Positions 1-8,041 of a DNA stretch of 64,000 nt are shown one piece after another. Position numbers and translations under genes: made by a program. The notes below the pieces were generated by a model, which saw nothing but the letters and a program-made list of their open reading frames with translations, was not told where the DNA came from and made no database searches. The DNA is from Pedomonas sp051304405 (GTDB taxonomy: Bacteria; Pseudomonadota; Alphaproteobacteria; Sphingomonadales; Sphingomonadaceae), in contig NZ_JBPPGG010000002.1 in NCBI RefSeq assembly GCF_051304405.1, forward strand, positions 496,001 through 560,000, in the 5' to 3' direction. Within the stretch, counting starts at the first letter, position 1. Each line of letters starts with the position of its first letter.

Positions 1-1507
1 CACCGAAAAGCTGCTGCTGTTCGGTGGCGCGATCCGGCTTGCCGGTCAGGTGAAGGCGCGCGGCGAGCGCCGCCGCGCCCGCTCGGACTGGATGGAGATC
101 GAGAAGAACCGCGGCATCTCCGTCACCTCCTCGGTGATGACCTTCGAGCGCGGCGGGATCACCTTCAACCTGCTCGACACGCCGGGCCACGAGGACTTCT
201 CGGAGGACACCTACCGCACGCTGACGGCGGTCGACAGCGCCGTGATGGTGATCGACGCGGCCAAGGGCATCGAGAGCCAGACCCGCAAGCTGCTGGAGGT
301 CTGCCGCATCCGCAACATCCCGATCATCACCTTCGTCAACAAGATCGACCGCGAGTCCAAGAGCCCGTTCGAGCTGCTGGACGAGATCGAGAACACCCTG
401 GCGCTGGACGTGACGCCCATGAACTGGCCTGTCGGTGCGGGCTCCACCTTCCACGGCGTCTACGACTTCCGGAAGAACGAATTCCTCACCTCCAGCCACG
501 GCCGAGGCGGGGCCTATGACCAGTACCTGCCCATGTCCGGCATCGAGGACGCGGCGCTGGACCGGATGGTGCCCGCCGACGTGCTCGCCGAGTTCCGCGA
601 GACCGCCGAACTGGCCATGTCCGCCTACCCGGAGCCGGACCGCGCGGCCTACCTCAACGGCGATCTGACGCCGGTGTTCTTCGGCTCGGCGCTGAAGGAC
701 TTCTCGGTGGAGCAGCTGCTGGACGCCATCGGCGCGCTGGCGCCGCCGCCGCGCAGCCAGCCCGCCGACACCCGCACGGTCGAGGCGAGCGAACCCAAGG
801 TGACCGGCTTTGTCTTCAAGGTTCAGGCCAACATGGACCCGAACCACCGCGACCGCGTCGCCTTCTTCCGCCTGTGCTCGGGCCGGTTCCGGCGCGGCAT
901 GAAGCTGAAGCAGATCGGCACCGGCAAGCAGCTGGCGGTCAACAACCCCATCTTCTTCTTCGCGCAGGACCGCGAACTGGTGGAAGAGGCCATGCCGGGC
1001 GACATCATCGGCATCCCCAACCACGGCACGCTGCGGGTGGGCGACACGCTCACCGAAGGCGAGACGCTGCGCTTCACCGGCATTCCCAACTTCGCGCCGG
1101 ACATCCTGCGCCGCGTGCGCCTGGGCGATCCGCTCAAGATCAAGTCCATGCGCCAGGCGCTCCAGGATCTCTCGGAGGAGGGCGTCATCCAGGTGTTCCG
1201 CCCGGCCATCGGCTCCAACTGGATCGTGGGCGTCGTCGGCGCGCTCCAGCTGGAGGTGCTCGCCTCCCGCGCGCTCGCCGAATACAAGGTGGAGATCGGC
1301 TTCGAGGAAAGCCCCTACGAGGTCGCCCGCTGGGTGACGAGCGACGACCCGCAGGCGCTGAAACGCTTCATGGAAGCCAACCGGTCCGACATGGCGGAAG
1401 ACCGCGACGGCCACCCCGTGTTCATGGCCCGCAGCCAGTGGCGGCTCGACCGCGCCGCCGAGGAAAACAAGGACATCACCTTCAGCGCGTTCCGCGAACG
1501 CTCCTGA
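1..1507 (+). CDS. prfC: Peptide chain release factor 3, 5' end outside window
   Basis: The reading frame is open from the window edge to a TGA at 1505-1507 and gives 501 residues. RF3 is a translational GTPase in the cytoplasm that removes RF1 or RF2 from the ribosome after peptide release. Visible motifs are the switch II/G3 box DTPGHEDF (from about 176) and the G4 box NKID, followed by the EF-G-like domain 2 and the RF3-specific C-terminal domain (for example GALQLEVL near 1240). The P-loop (G1) is not in the window; with the family near 530 residues, about 25-30 N-terminal residues are missing. No frameshift is seen. It converges on the acetyltransferase gene after an 84-nt gap. Confidence 0.95.
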   Translation, partial: TEKLLLFGGAIRLAGQVKARGERRRARSDWMEIEKNRGISVTSSVMTFERGGITFNLLDTPGHEDFSEDTYRTLTAVDSAVMVIDAAKGIESQTRKLLEVCRIRNIPIITFVNKIDRESKSPFELLDEIENTLALDVTPMNWPVGAGSTFHGVYDFRKNEFLTSSHGRGGAYDQYLPMSGIEDAALDRMVPADVLAEFRETAELAMSAYPEPDRAAYLNGDLTPVFFGSALKDFSVEQLLDAIGALAPPPRSQPADTRTVEASEPKVTGFVFKVQANMDPNHRDRVAFFRLCSGRFRRGMKLKQIGTGKQLAVNNPIFFFAQDRELVEEAMPGDIIGIPNHGTLRVGDTLTEGETLRFTGIPNFAPDILRRVRLGDPLKIKSMRQALQDLSEEGVIQVFRPAIGSNWIVGVVGALQLEVLASRALAEYKVEIGFEESPYEVARWVTSDDPQALKRFMEANRSDMAEDRDGHPVFMARSQWRLDRAAEENKDITFSAFRERS

Positions 1508-1591
1508 GGGTTGTGAAGGGCGTGGGGCCAATCAACGAACGAGGGTTTCCCACGGGGTTCCGCGACCTCCTTGGGGAGCCTTCCCGTCAGG

Positions 1592-2194
1592 TCATCGCGA
1601 CAGCCGTTCGTACAGCACCGCCGGCGCGCCGTGGTATTCGGCGCGCGCGTAAGGGGTGAAGCCGGTTTTCTCCGCCACCCGCGCCGAGGCGTGGTTGTCC
1701 GGGTGGATCATGCAGACGAACCGCTGCGCGCCCAGATGGCGCTCGCCCCAGGCGAGGGCCGCCCGCACCGCTTCCGTGGCATAGCCCCGCCCGTGACAGG
1801 CGGGCGTCAATACCCAGCCCACCTCCGGCGCGGTGGAGAAGCCGAGATCGGCGGGGAGGGTGCGGCGGAAGTCTGACAGCCCGACGTCTCCCAGGAAGCA
1901 CCCGGTCTCCTTTTCCTCCACCGCCCAGTAGCCGAAGCCCAGCAGGGTCCAGTGGCCCGCATAGCGCAGCAGCCGCTGCCAGCATTCCTCCGGCGTCTGC
2001 GGGCGGCCGCCGATGTAGCGGGTGACCGACTCATCCCCCCAGAGCGCCATGGACGCCACCCAGTCCGCCGCCCGGTGCGGGCGCAGGCGCAGGCGTTCGG
2101 TTTCGATCACGGCGGTTTCGATCACGGCGGTTTCGATAACCCCGGTTTCGATCAGGCCGGTATTCGTCCCGATACCCTCGCTCGCCTGTTTCAT
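1592..2194 (-). CDS. GNAT N-acetyltransferase (RimJ/RimL-like) with repeat-extended N-terminus
   Basis: A 200-residue protein of the GNAT acetyltransferase_3 type. After the repeat it starts with the usual IETERLRLRP strand, contains a GFGYWAVEEKE strand, and has an acetyl-CoA pyrophosphate loop around CHGRGYATEAV. These enzymes move an acetyl group from acetyl-CoA to an amine, in this subgroup often a protein N-terminus, but the substrate cannot be read from sequence. The start at 2194 (MKQASEG) was chosen because the frame further upstream is low-complexity and Arg/Pro-rich. Residues 13-32 are four copies of a five-residue unit ending in IET, which push the catalytic domain about 30 residues from the start. 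The ATG at 2194 and the porin gene are divergent. Confidence 0.85.
   Translation of the reverse strand: MKQASEGIGTNTGLIETGVIETAVIETAVIETERLRLRPHRAADWVASMALWGDESVTRYIGGRPQTPEECWQRLLRYAGHWTLLGFGYWAVEEKETGCFLGDVGLSDFRRTLPADLGFSTAPEVGWVLTPACHGRGYATEAVRAALAWGERHLGAQRFVCMIHPDNHASARVAEKTGFTPYARAEYHGAPAVLYERLSR
2099..2158 (-). repeat. Four in-frame 15-bp tandem repeats in the GNAT gene
   Basis: Four 15-nt units beginning GGTTTCGAT on the plus strand lie end to end at 2099, 2114, 2129 and 2144. The first two are identical; the others differ at the last positions. Read on the minus strand each encodes a pentapeptide (GLIET, GVIET, AVIET, AVIET). Because 15 is a multiple of three, copy-number change would lengthen or shorten the protein without a frameshift. 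Confidence 0.9.
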
Positions 2195-2421
2195 CGTCCT
2201 GCTCCCGGTTGCGCGGCTGCCCCGCACCACCATTCCCGACCCGATCGCAGGCGGCAAGGGCTCCTGTCCGTGCCTTGGCCGCAACGACGTCACGGAAAAA
2301 AAGGGGGGGCCCACCTCGCTTGGTAGTGAACCCAAGGGCGGCCGCTGCCGTTCAATCCCGCAGCGTAACACCCATGCGGGGCCGCGCCTCAGATCGGCCC
2401 TGCCGTCAGGAAGGGCCCGAT
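2195..2421. promoter_or_regulatory. Divergent intergenic region between GNAT and porin genes
   Basis: 227 bp separating two divergent genes, so promoters for both should lie here. A ribosome-binding site AGGAAGG sits at 2408-2414, eight bases before the porin ATG. A run of seven A followed by seven G occupies 2296-2309. I see no convincing operator palindrome. Confidence 0.4.
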
Positions 2422-3879
2422 ATGACGAACAGGATCCGTCATCAAACTGTACTACTGGCCAGCGCCGCCTGTGTGGCGTTCTCGGGGCTGCCTGCCCGGG
2501 CGCAGCAGACGACGGACCGAACCCAGATGCTTGAGGAGAGGGTGCGTCAGCTGGAGGACGCGCTGCGGGAGGTGCGGCAGGAGCTGGACGCCACCCGGCG
2601 CGAGGCGTCGGCTGCGGCCCAGGCTCAGCCCCCGGCCGCGTCCGCCAGCACGGCGGTGGCCGTAGCCCCCGCCGAGCCGGCCGTGCCGCCCGTACCGGCA
2701 ACCGAATCCGTCGGCGCCCGGCAGTCCGCCCAGGCCCAGCCGCCCGGGGCCGGTTTCCGCATCGGGGACACCACCTTCCGCATCAGCGGCTTCATCAAGG
2801 CCGACACCCTGATCTCCAGCTACAGCAACGGCGATACGGCGACCAATTCGCTCGGGCGGGACTTCTACCTGCCGCACTACATCCCGACCAACGGAGCGAA
2901 GGGCGAGGGGGCGGACTTCGACGCCCACACCAAGCAGACCCGCATCATCCTCAGCACCGAAACCCCGGTCGGCGACAAGACCCTGACCGCCCACATCGAA
3001 TCGGACTTCCAGACCTCGCCCGGCACCCAGGGGTCGGAGCGCACCACCAACGGCTACAACCTCGCGCTGCGCCGCGCCTTCATCGGCTACGGCGCGTGGA
3101 CCATGGGCCAGGACTGGAGCAACTTCCAGAACGCCACCGTGCTCCCCGAGGCGGCCGACTTCGTGGGCGTGACCGAAGGCACGGTCTTCATCCGGCAGAT
3201 GCAGGTGCGCTATAGCCACAAGCTCTCCGACGTGCTCTCGGTCTCCGTGGCCCTCGAGAACCCGGAGACCTCGAGCGTGACGCCGTTCTCCTCCGCGCTG
3301 GTGGAAAACGACGACGACCACCTGCCGGACGCAACGGTCAAGTTCACCTACGCGCCCTCGTTCGGCCAGTTCACCCTCGCCGGGCTGGTGCGCCAGCTGT
3401 CCGTCAACACTCCCGATGACAAGGCGCGGGCGTTCAGCTGGGGTATCTCGGGCGCGGGCCGCATTCCCTTCGGCCGGAACGACGCCTTCGACGTGCGCTT
3501 CATGCTGACCTACGGCGACGGCATCAGCCGCTATGTGGGCTTCAACTTCGCGCCCGATGTGATCACCGTGATCGGCCCGGATGGCACCACCGACCTCGAG
3601 AAGGTGAAGGTGCTGGCCGGCTTCCTTGCCTTCCATGTGAGCTTCACGGACAAGCTGCGCTCGAACCTCATGGGCTCGTTCCAGGACGTGAACTACCCGT
3701 CCGGAATCGCACCGGGCACGGCCAACGAACAGGCGCACAGCATCGCGGTCAACCTGTTCTATTCCCCGATCCGGCTGCTCGATCTGGGCATCGAATACCG
3801 TTACGCGCAGCTCAAATTGCTGAACGGGGACAAGGGCTCGCTCAACCGCCTGCATCTGGTGGCCAAGCACGCCTTCTGA
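2422..3879 (+). CDS. DcaP-family outer membrane porin
   Basis: 485 residues. Order of parts: Sec signal peptide (residues 1-26, ending ARAQ), an alpha-helical stretch about 30-57 (MLEERVRQLEDAL..) predicted to form a coiled coil, an Ala/Pro-rich linker to about 110, then a beta-barrel beginning FRISGFIKADTL and ending in a terminal Phe (KHAF). This is the layout of DcaP trimeric porins, whose known members pass dicarboxylic acids and related anions across the outer membrane; cargo here is unknown. The start at 2422 has a good Shine-Dalgarno and gives the signal peptide, whereas the open frame continues upstream without one. A GC-rich inverted repeat (3882-3902) follows the stop and may act in termination. 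Confidence 0.85.
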   Translation: MTNRIRHQTVLLASAACVAFSGLPARAQQTTDRTQMLEERVRQLEDALREVRQELDATRREASAAAQAQPPAASASTAVAVAPAEPAVPPVPATESVGARQSAQAQPPGAGFRIGDTTFRISGFIKADTLISSYSNGDTATNSLGRDFYLPHYIPTNGAKGEGADFDAHTKQTRIILSTETPVGDKTLTAHIESDFQTSPGTQGSERTTNGYNLALRRAFIGYGAWTMGQDWSNFQNATVLPEAADFVGVTEGTVFIRQMQVRYSHKLSDVLSVSVALENPETSSVTPFSSALVENDDDHLPDATVKFTYAPSFGQFTLAGLVRQLSVNTPDDKARAFSWGISGAGRIPFGRNDAFDVRFMLTYGDGISRYVGFNFAPDVITVIGPDGTTDLEKVKVLAGFLAFHVSFTDKLRSNLMGSFQDVNYPSGIAPGTANEQAHSIAVNLFYSPIRLLDLGIEYRYAQLKLLNGDKGSLNRLHLVAKHAF

Positions 3880-3923
3880 CGGGGGACAAGGGGATACCCC
3901 CCAGTCATGCGCCAACCGTAACG

Positions 3924-3966
3924 TTGGATATATGACCGGCCGGGGCCTATAATGGCCTCCGGCCGG
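3924..3966 (+). promoter_or_regulatory. Promoter-like sequence with the -10 box in the loop of a strong hairpin
   Basis: TTGGAT at 3924-3929 and a perfect TATAAT at 3948-3953 are 18 bp apart, 51 bp before the stress-protein ATG. The TATAAT is exactly the loop of an inverted repeat: CCGGCCGGGGCC (3936-3947) pairs with GGCC-T-CCGGCCGG (3954-3966), 12 bp with one bulged T. What is seen is the geometry; that it is the usp promoter and that the cruciform or hairpin matters is inference. Confidence 0.5.
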
Positions 3967-4003
3967 ACGGGCTGGACCCTTTTGCCGTGCGGGGACTGAC
4001 ACT

Positions 4004-4858
4004 ATGCAAAAGATCATCGCGTGCATTGACGGGTCAGTTTACGGCCCAAGCGTGTGCGACCACGCCGCCTGGGCAGCGGCCCGGCTCCAGCTTCCGGTCG
4101 AGCTTGTCCAGGTGGTCCAGCGGCAGTTCGAGAACATCGCCTACGCCGACTTCTCCAGCGGCATGGGGATGGGCGGTCAGGACCGGCTGCTCCAGGAACT
4201 GGCGGTGCTGGACGAACAGCGCAACCAGATGCTGGTGCAGCGGGGAACGGTGGTGTTGCAGGAGGCCGAGGCCCGCCTGAAGGGGCAGGGCATTGCGCAG
4301 GTCACCACCCGCTGCCGCCACGGCAGCCTCGTCGAGGCGGTCGCGGCGCTGGAGGAGCAGGCCGATCTGATCGTCATCGGCAAGCGGGGCGAGGCGGCGG
4401 ACTTCGACAAGATGCATCTCGGAAGCAGCGTGGAGCGCATCGTGCGGGCGATGCACCGGCCCGTGCTCGTCACCTCGCGCGCGTTCCGGCCGATCGAGCG
4501 GGTGCTGGTCGCCTACGACGGCGCCGCCAGCACACGCCGCGCTGTCGAGGCGCTGTGCAACAATCCGCTGCTGGCCGGGCTCGACTGGCACGTGGTGATG
4601 GTGGCGGGCCCGAGCCCCGCCGCCGAGGGGCATCTGGAGTGGGCGCGGGAGCGCCTCAATGCAACGGGCCGTCCCTATACGCTGGAGCGCCTGCCGGGCG
4701 AGGCGGAGACCGTCCTGTGCGATTATGTGCGCACCCGGGAGATCAACCTCCTCGTCATGGGGGCCTACGGCCACTCCCGCATCCGCCAGCTGATCGTCGG
4801 CAGCACGACGACCCAGATGATCCGCACCTGCCTGATCCCGGTGCTGCTCTACCGCTGA
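4004..4858 (+). CDS. Tandem universal stress protein (two UspA domains)
   Basis: 284 residues, cytoplasmic, made of two UspA folds (about 1-155 and 160-284). The C-terminal domain has the ATP-binding loop pattern G-x2-G-x9-G-S/T (GAYGHSRIRQLIVGSTT). The N-terminal domain has a similar loop (GKRGEAADFDKMHLGSSVE) with the second Gly of the first part displaced, so nucleotide binding there is less certain. UspA proteins accumulate on starvation, oxidative or membrane stress and bind ATP. The gene follows a porin and precedes a convergent DUF2076 gene. Start ATG 4004 is preceded by GGGGA. No signal peptide is present. Confidence 0.92.
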   Translation: MQKIIACIDGSVYGPSVCDHAAWAAARLQLPVELVQVVQRQFENIAYADFSSGMGMGGQDRLLQELAVLDEQRNQMLVQRGTVVLQEAEARLKGQGIAQVTTRCRHGSLVEAVAALEEQADLIVIGKRGEAADFDKMHLGSSVERIVRAMHRPVLVTSRAFRPIERVLVAYDGAASTRRAVEALCNNPLLAGLDWHVVMVAGPSPAAEGHLEWARERLNATGRPYTLERLPGEAETVLCDYVRTREINLLVMGAYGHSRIRQLIVGSTTTQMIRTCLIPVLLYR

Positions 4859-4865
4859 GCCGGGC

Positions 4866-5507
4866 TCAGAACTCGTCGAAATCGAAACCGCCGCCGGGGA
4901 ATTCCTCGCCGCCGAAGTCGCTGTCGCCCACGCAGGGATCCGCGCTGGCCTTGGGGTCAGCGCCGGCGCTCGGGGCAGGGCCGGAGCCCGCCGCCGCGCC
5001 CGTCTCCGTCATGGCGTCATTGCCATTGATGCTTGAGCCCATGAAGGCATCGGCAATGAAGCCCGCAACCATCATGCCGCCGGCCACGCCCATGGCCGTC
5101 TGCGCCGCGCCCGCCAGAAAGCTGCCGCCCGGCGGATGGGTGCGCACGCCGGTGCCGTAGCCATAGCGGCGGACCCCGCCGGGGGAGACCCAGGCCCCGG
5201 CCCGGTAGGTCTGGTGCGGGGAGGAGCGGTGACGGTGCTCCCGCCCGCCGGACAGGCCGGAGAGAAACCCTCCGCCGCCCCGGCTGTACAGCTCCCGCTC
5301 CAGCTCGATCATGCGCGACTGCGCCACCTCCAGCGCCTGTTCCTGGGCAATGACAGTCTGGGCGAGATAGTAGGCGGCGGCGGGCCGGGCGCGGAGCCGG
5401 TCCGCGATCAGCTGCTCGGCCTCCCGGTCCCGGGGCGGCGACTGCCCCTCCACCTGACGCAACCGGGCAAACAGGCTGTCGATGACCTGACGTTCGTGGT
5501 CGTTCAT
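4866..5507 (-). CDS. DUF2076 domain protein
   Basis: 213 residues. The N-terminal 75 residues (MNDHERQVIDSLFARL .. YYLAQTVIAQEQAL .. RMIELEREL) match the helical start of the DUF2076 family. A Gly/Arg-rich linker follows, then a short hydrophobic Ala/Gly stretch (about 128-148) and an acidic Asp/Phe/Gly tail ending in FDFDEF. The family is annotated as periplasmic ligand-binding sensor-like, but no cleavable signal is seen and no biochemical role is established. It converges with the stress-protein gene, with 7 nt between stops. The upstream Shine-Dalgarno is weak. Confidence 0.75.
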   Translation of the reverse strand: MNDHERQVIDSLFARLRQVEGQSPPRDREAEQLIADRLRARPAAAYYLAQTVIAQEQALEVAQSRMIELERELYSRGGGGFLSGLSGGREHRHRSSPHQTYRAGAWVSPGGVRRYGYGTGVRTHPPGGSFLAGAAQTAMGVAGGMMVAGFIADAFMGSSINGNDAMTETGAAAGSGPAPSAGADPKASADPCVGDSDFGGEEFPGGGFDFDEF

Positions 5508-5611
5508 GGCGCACCCCCGCTTGTGGTGGAAGCATCACGCCAAGGAGCGCAGGGCAGGCAGGCCGGTTCCGCCGCACGCCGCAACCGCCGCAGCCGGGCT
5601 GGCGCGGGCGC

Positions 5612-5638
5612 AAAAAGAAGGGCGGCCGGGGGCCGCCC
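5612..5638 (-). terminator. Intrinsic terminator downstream of hmp
   Basis: On the minus strand a GGGCGGC/GCCGCCC stem (5620-5626 with 5632-5638) is followed by TTCTTTTTG. It lies 55 bp beyond the hmp stop. Confidence 0.7.
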
Positions 5639-5692
5639 TCAGGATCGGGGATGAGGGAGCTGTCAGCAAGACGACTCCGGACTGTGGACGCC

Positions 5693-6898
5693 TCAGGCTG
5701 CCAGCAGTTCGTCGGCCGGGCCGAAGAACTCGTAGTGGATGCGATCCGCGCCCACGCCCAGCCGTCCAAGCGCCTCTATCATGGCCCGCATGAATGGCTT
5801 GGGACCGCAGAGGTAATAGTCTGCCTCCGCAAACGGCGTGTTTTCGGCGAGCCAGGCCCCGGTGATGCGGCCGGTTGCGTCATGGCCGTCATCCTCCGCC
5901 CGGGGCGCCTCATAGAAGACGCTGACCCGGCCGCGCGGGAGACGCGACGCCACGGCGCGAGCATGCGCGCCAAAGGCGTGGGTGCTGCCGTCCAGCGTGC
6001 CGTGGACGAAGTGGACGTCCGTCTCCCACCCGCCGGCGGCCGCGGCCTCCAGCATGGAGACCATCGGCGTCAGGCCAACGCCGCCCGACAGCAGCACCAC
6101 CGGGCGGGAGGGCGTGCCCTCGAGCCAGAAGTCGCCCGCGGGCGGGGAGACCTTGAGCACCGTGCCGGGCTTCACCTGATCGTGCATCCAGCGGGAGGCA
6201 AGGCCGTGGGGCTCGCGCTTCACCGAGATCCGGTAGGTCGCGTCATTGGGGGCGCAAGAGATGCTGTAATTGCGCTTGGTGGCGGGCTGGCCCGGGATAT
6301 CGAGCCAGAAGGTGAGGTACTGGCCCGGCTTGTGCGGCACGACCTTGCCGCCATCCTGAGGGCGAAGCAGGAAGGAGGTGATGACCGCGCTCTCGGGGCG
6401 CACGTCCTCGACCACGAACGGCCGCCAGCCGGTCCAGCCGCCCTCGGCTTCCGCATTCTGCCGGTAGAGCGCGGCCTCGCGGGTGATGAGGATGTCGGCG
6501 AGGAACCAGTAGGCCTCGCCCCAGGCGGCGAGGATCTCGTCGGTCGCCGCGTCGCCCAGCACCTCCTTGATCGCGCCGAGCAGGGCCTCGGCCACGTAAG
6601 GATAGTGCTCGGGCAGGATCTGCAAGCCCACATGCTTCTGGGCGATGCGCTCCACCGCCGCCGTCAGCGCGCCCAGATTGTCGATGTTGGCGCCGTAGGC
6701 CAGAATCGCCATGGCCAGCGCCCGCTGCTGGGGCGCGTCGCCGCTGTGATGGGACTGGTTGAACAGATCCCGGATGGCCGGGTTGCGGAACATGCGGGCG
6801 TACATGGTCCGCACGATTTCGGCCCCGTGCGTCTGCAACGCCGGCACGGTGGCCTTCACCAGCGCAATCGTGTTCGGGGAGAGCGTTTTCGTCGCCAT
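5693..6898 (-). CDS. hmp: Flavohemoglobin, nitric oxide dioxygenase
   Basis: 401 residues from the ATG at 6898. The globin domain covers about 1-145, with the heme-ligand helix around KHVGLQILPEHYPYVAEALL. A ferredoxin-reductase-type FAD domain follows (RNYSIS FAD motif), then an NAD(P)H domain (LLSGGVGLTPMVSML; YYLCGPKPFM). The enzyme oxidises NO to nitrate using O2 and NAD(P)H in the cytoplasm. A first ATG at 6904 abuts GGAG with no spacer; the second, at 6898, has the normal 6-nt spacing and is chosen. It is divergent from an NsrR-type regulator, with an NsrR-like operator between them, so induction by NO is expected. Confidence 0.95.
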   Translation of the reverse strand: MATKTLSPNTIALVKATVPALQTHGAEIVRTMYARMFRNPAIRDLFNQSHHSGDAPQQRALAMAILAYGANIDNLGALTAAVERIAQKHVGLQILPEHYPYVAEALLGAIKEVLGDAATDEILAAWGEAYWFLADILITREAALYRQNAEAEGGWTGWRPFVVEDVRPESAVITSFLLRPQDGGKVVPHKPGQYLTFWLDIPGQPATKRNYSISCAPNDATYRISVKREPHGLASRWMHDQVKPGTVLKVSPPAGDFWLEGTPSRPVVLLSGGVGLTPMVSMLEAAAAGGWETDVHFVHGTLDGSTHAFGAHARAVASRLPRGRVSVFYEAPRAEDDGHDATGRITGAWLAENTPFAEADYYLCGPKPFMRAMIEALGRLGVGADRIHYEFFGPADELLAA

Positions 6899-7019
6899 TT
6901 CCATCTCCAGTTTTTGGCCCCCTCAGGGCACGCCGCTCGAACGCGGAGGCGAGGGCGGGGCCGTATGTCCCCGGGGCCGTCAGCGCCGCAGCGCTGTCCG
7001 GCCGTGGGCTCGCCTCAAT

Positions 7020-7038
7020 CATGTATTTTTCATACATG
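7020..7038. promoter_or_regulatory. NsrR-like operator between hmp and nsrR
   Basis: CATGTATTTTTCATACATG is an inverted repeat with 7-bp arms and 5-bp centre. The inner 17 bp resemble the known proteobacterial NsrR consensus ATGYATTT-N-AATRCAT. It lies 122 bp upstream of the hmp start and 101 bp upstream of the regulator start, so one site could serve both promoters. Confidence 0.8.
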
Positions 7039-7139
7039 TATTAAGGCCGGTGGTATCAGGCAACGCAAAATCCTATATGCGTACATTATGTCACGGCTGG
7101 TATCGCCAGCCTGTCAGGGCCAGCGTCTCAGGAGGGGCC

Positions 7140-7595
7140 ATGCGGTTCACGCGCTACACCGACTATGCCATGCGGGTGCTGCTCTACCTCGGCGGGCGGC
7201 CGGATGCGCTGTGCTCGGTCCCTGAAATCGCAAAGGCTTACGGTGTCTCGCAGAACCACCTGATGAAGGTGGTGCATGACCTCGGCAAGGCCGGGTACGT
7301 GACCAGCGTGCGCGGGCGTTTCGGCGGCATCCGGCTGGCGCGTCCGGCGGAGGAGATCAACGTGGGCGCGGTGGTGCGCCAGACGGAAGAGGGGTTCGAT
7401 CTGGTGGACTGCGGCACGTGCGTGATTGCGCCGGCCTGCGGGTTCACCGGCGTGCTGCACGAGGCGCTGGGCGCGTTCATGGCGGTGCTGGACCGCTATA
7501 CGCTGGCGGATCTGGTGACCAGCAAGGCGGATCTTGCCCGCCTGTTCCTGGGCAGCGCGTCGAAAGGGGCCACAGAACGGGCCACGGATCGGTAA
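7140..7595 (+). CDS. nsrR: Rrf2-family iron-sulfur regulator, NsrR type
   Basis: 151 residues. An N-terminal winged helix-turn-helix (about 1-65: YTDYAMRVLLYLGG, VSQNHLMKVVHDL, SVRGRFGGIRLA) is followed by Cys91, Cys94 and Cys100 in LVDCGTCVIAPACGF, the position of the Fe-S ligands of NsrR. NO damages the cluster and releases repression. Start at 7140 is set by an AGGAGGG Shine-Dalgarno at 7130-7136; the frame upstream is not family-like. Divergent from hmp, its expected main target. IscR is an alternative family member, but the neighbour and the Cys spacing favour NsrR. Confidence 0.9.
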   Translation: MRFTRYTDYAMRVLLYLGGRPDALCSVPEIAKAYGVSQNHLMKVVHDLGKAGYVTSVRGRFGGIRLARPAEEINVGAVVRQTEEGFDLVDCGTCVIAPACGFTGVLHEALGAFMAVLDRYTLADLVTSKADLARLFLGSASKGATERATDR

Positions 7596-7682
7596 GGACC
7601 GGCCGGGAAGACCGCCGTGTGATGGCGGCGCCTTGGGGGCGCCTTGGGGGAGCCTTGGGGAAGCCTCGGCGGCCTGAACGCG

Positions 7683-7919
7683 TCAGCGGCTCCGGGCGGG
7701 CTTGCGGGCGCGGGATTTGGGGGCGGGTTCGGCCGCAGCCGCCGCCAGTGCGCGGGCTTCCTGTTCCAGCCGGGCTGCGCGCAGCCGTTCGGTCTTGGCG
7801 CGGCTGCGCTCCGTTTCCGACTGGATGATTTCGCGGGCCGTCCGGTCCGTAATCTCTGCCCGGGTCTCGCTGCGCGAGGGGGTCGGGCGGAACAGGGTGT
7901 CCTTGGTGAGAGCGGTCAT
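7683..7919 (-). CDS. Small conserved-looking protein downstream of cspA
   Basis: 78 residues from the ATG at 7919, which has AAAGGAG nine bases upstream. The sequence runs from TLFRPTPSRSETRAEITDRTAREII into a charged amphipathic helix (ETERSRAKTERLRAARLEQEARAL) and a basic Ala/Lys/Arg tail. No signal or membrane segment. It follows the cold-shock gene on the same strand after a terminator; similar small basic proteins accompany csp genes in many alphaproteobacteria, from memory and not verified here. Function unknown; the basic tail could bind nucleic acid. Confidence 0.65.
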   Translation of the reverse strand: MTALTKDTLFRPTPSRSETRAEITDRTAREIIQSETERSRAKTERLRAARLEQEARALAAAAAEPAPKSRARKPARSR

Positions 7920-7955
7920 GGGATCGGCTCCTTTCGTGTCGTCAAAGGGCAGAAA

Positions 7956-7983
7956 CAAAAAGGCCGGGCAATGACCCGGCCTT
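7956..7983 (-). terminator. Terminator between cspA and the small gene
   Basis: Perfect 9-bp stem AAGGCCGGG/CCCGGCCTT (7960-7968 with 7975-7983), loop of six. On the minus strand it is followed by TTTTTG. It is 59 bp past the cspA stop, and the downstream gene could be reached by read-through. Confidence 0.75.
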
Positions 7984-8041
7984 CCCGTTTTTCCGTCAAT
8001 CCGCGCCAGTACATCCGTGGTCGCGGATCGGGAAGGATGGC

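Noticed and set aside
1522..1554. CGTGGG/CCCACG inverted repeat after prfC as terminator
   Set aside because: A 6-bp stem with a 21-nt loop and no T-run is too weak to call.
6902..6904. ATG at 6904 as start of hmp
   Set aside because: GGAG touches it directly; the ATG at 6896-6898 has normal spacing.
7628..7672. GCCTTGGGG-type repeats after nsrR
   Set aside because: Short, imperfect direct repeats (about 12 bp) after the nsrR stop. They could be slippage in GC-rich spacer DNA; no function can be supported.
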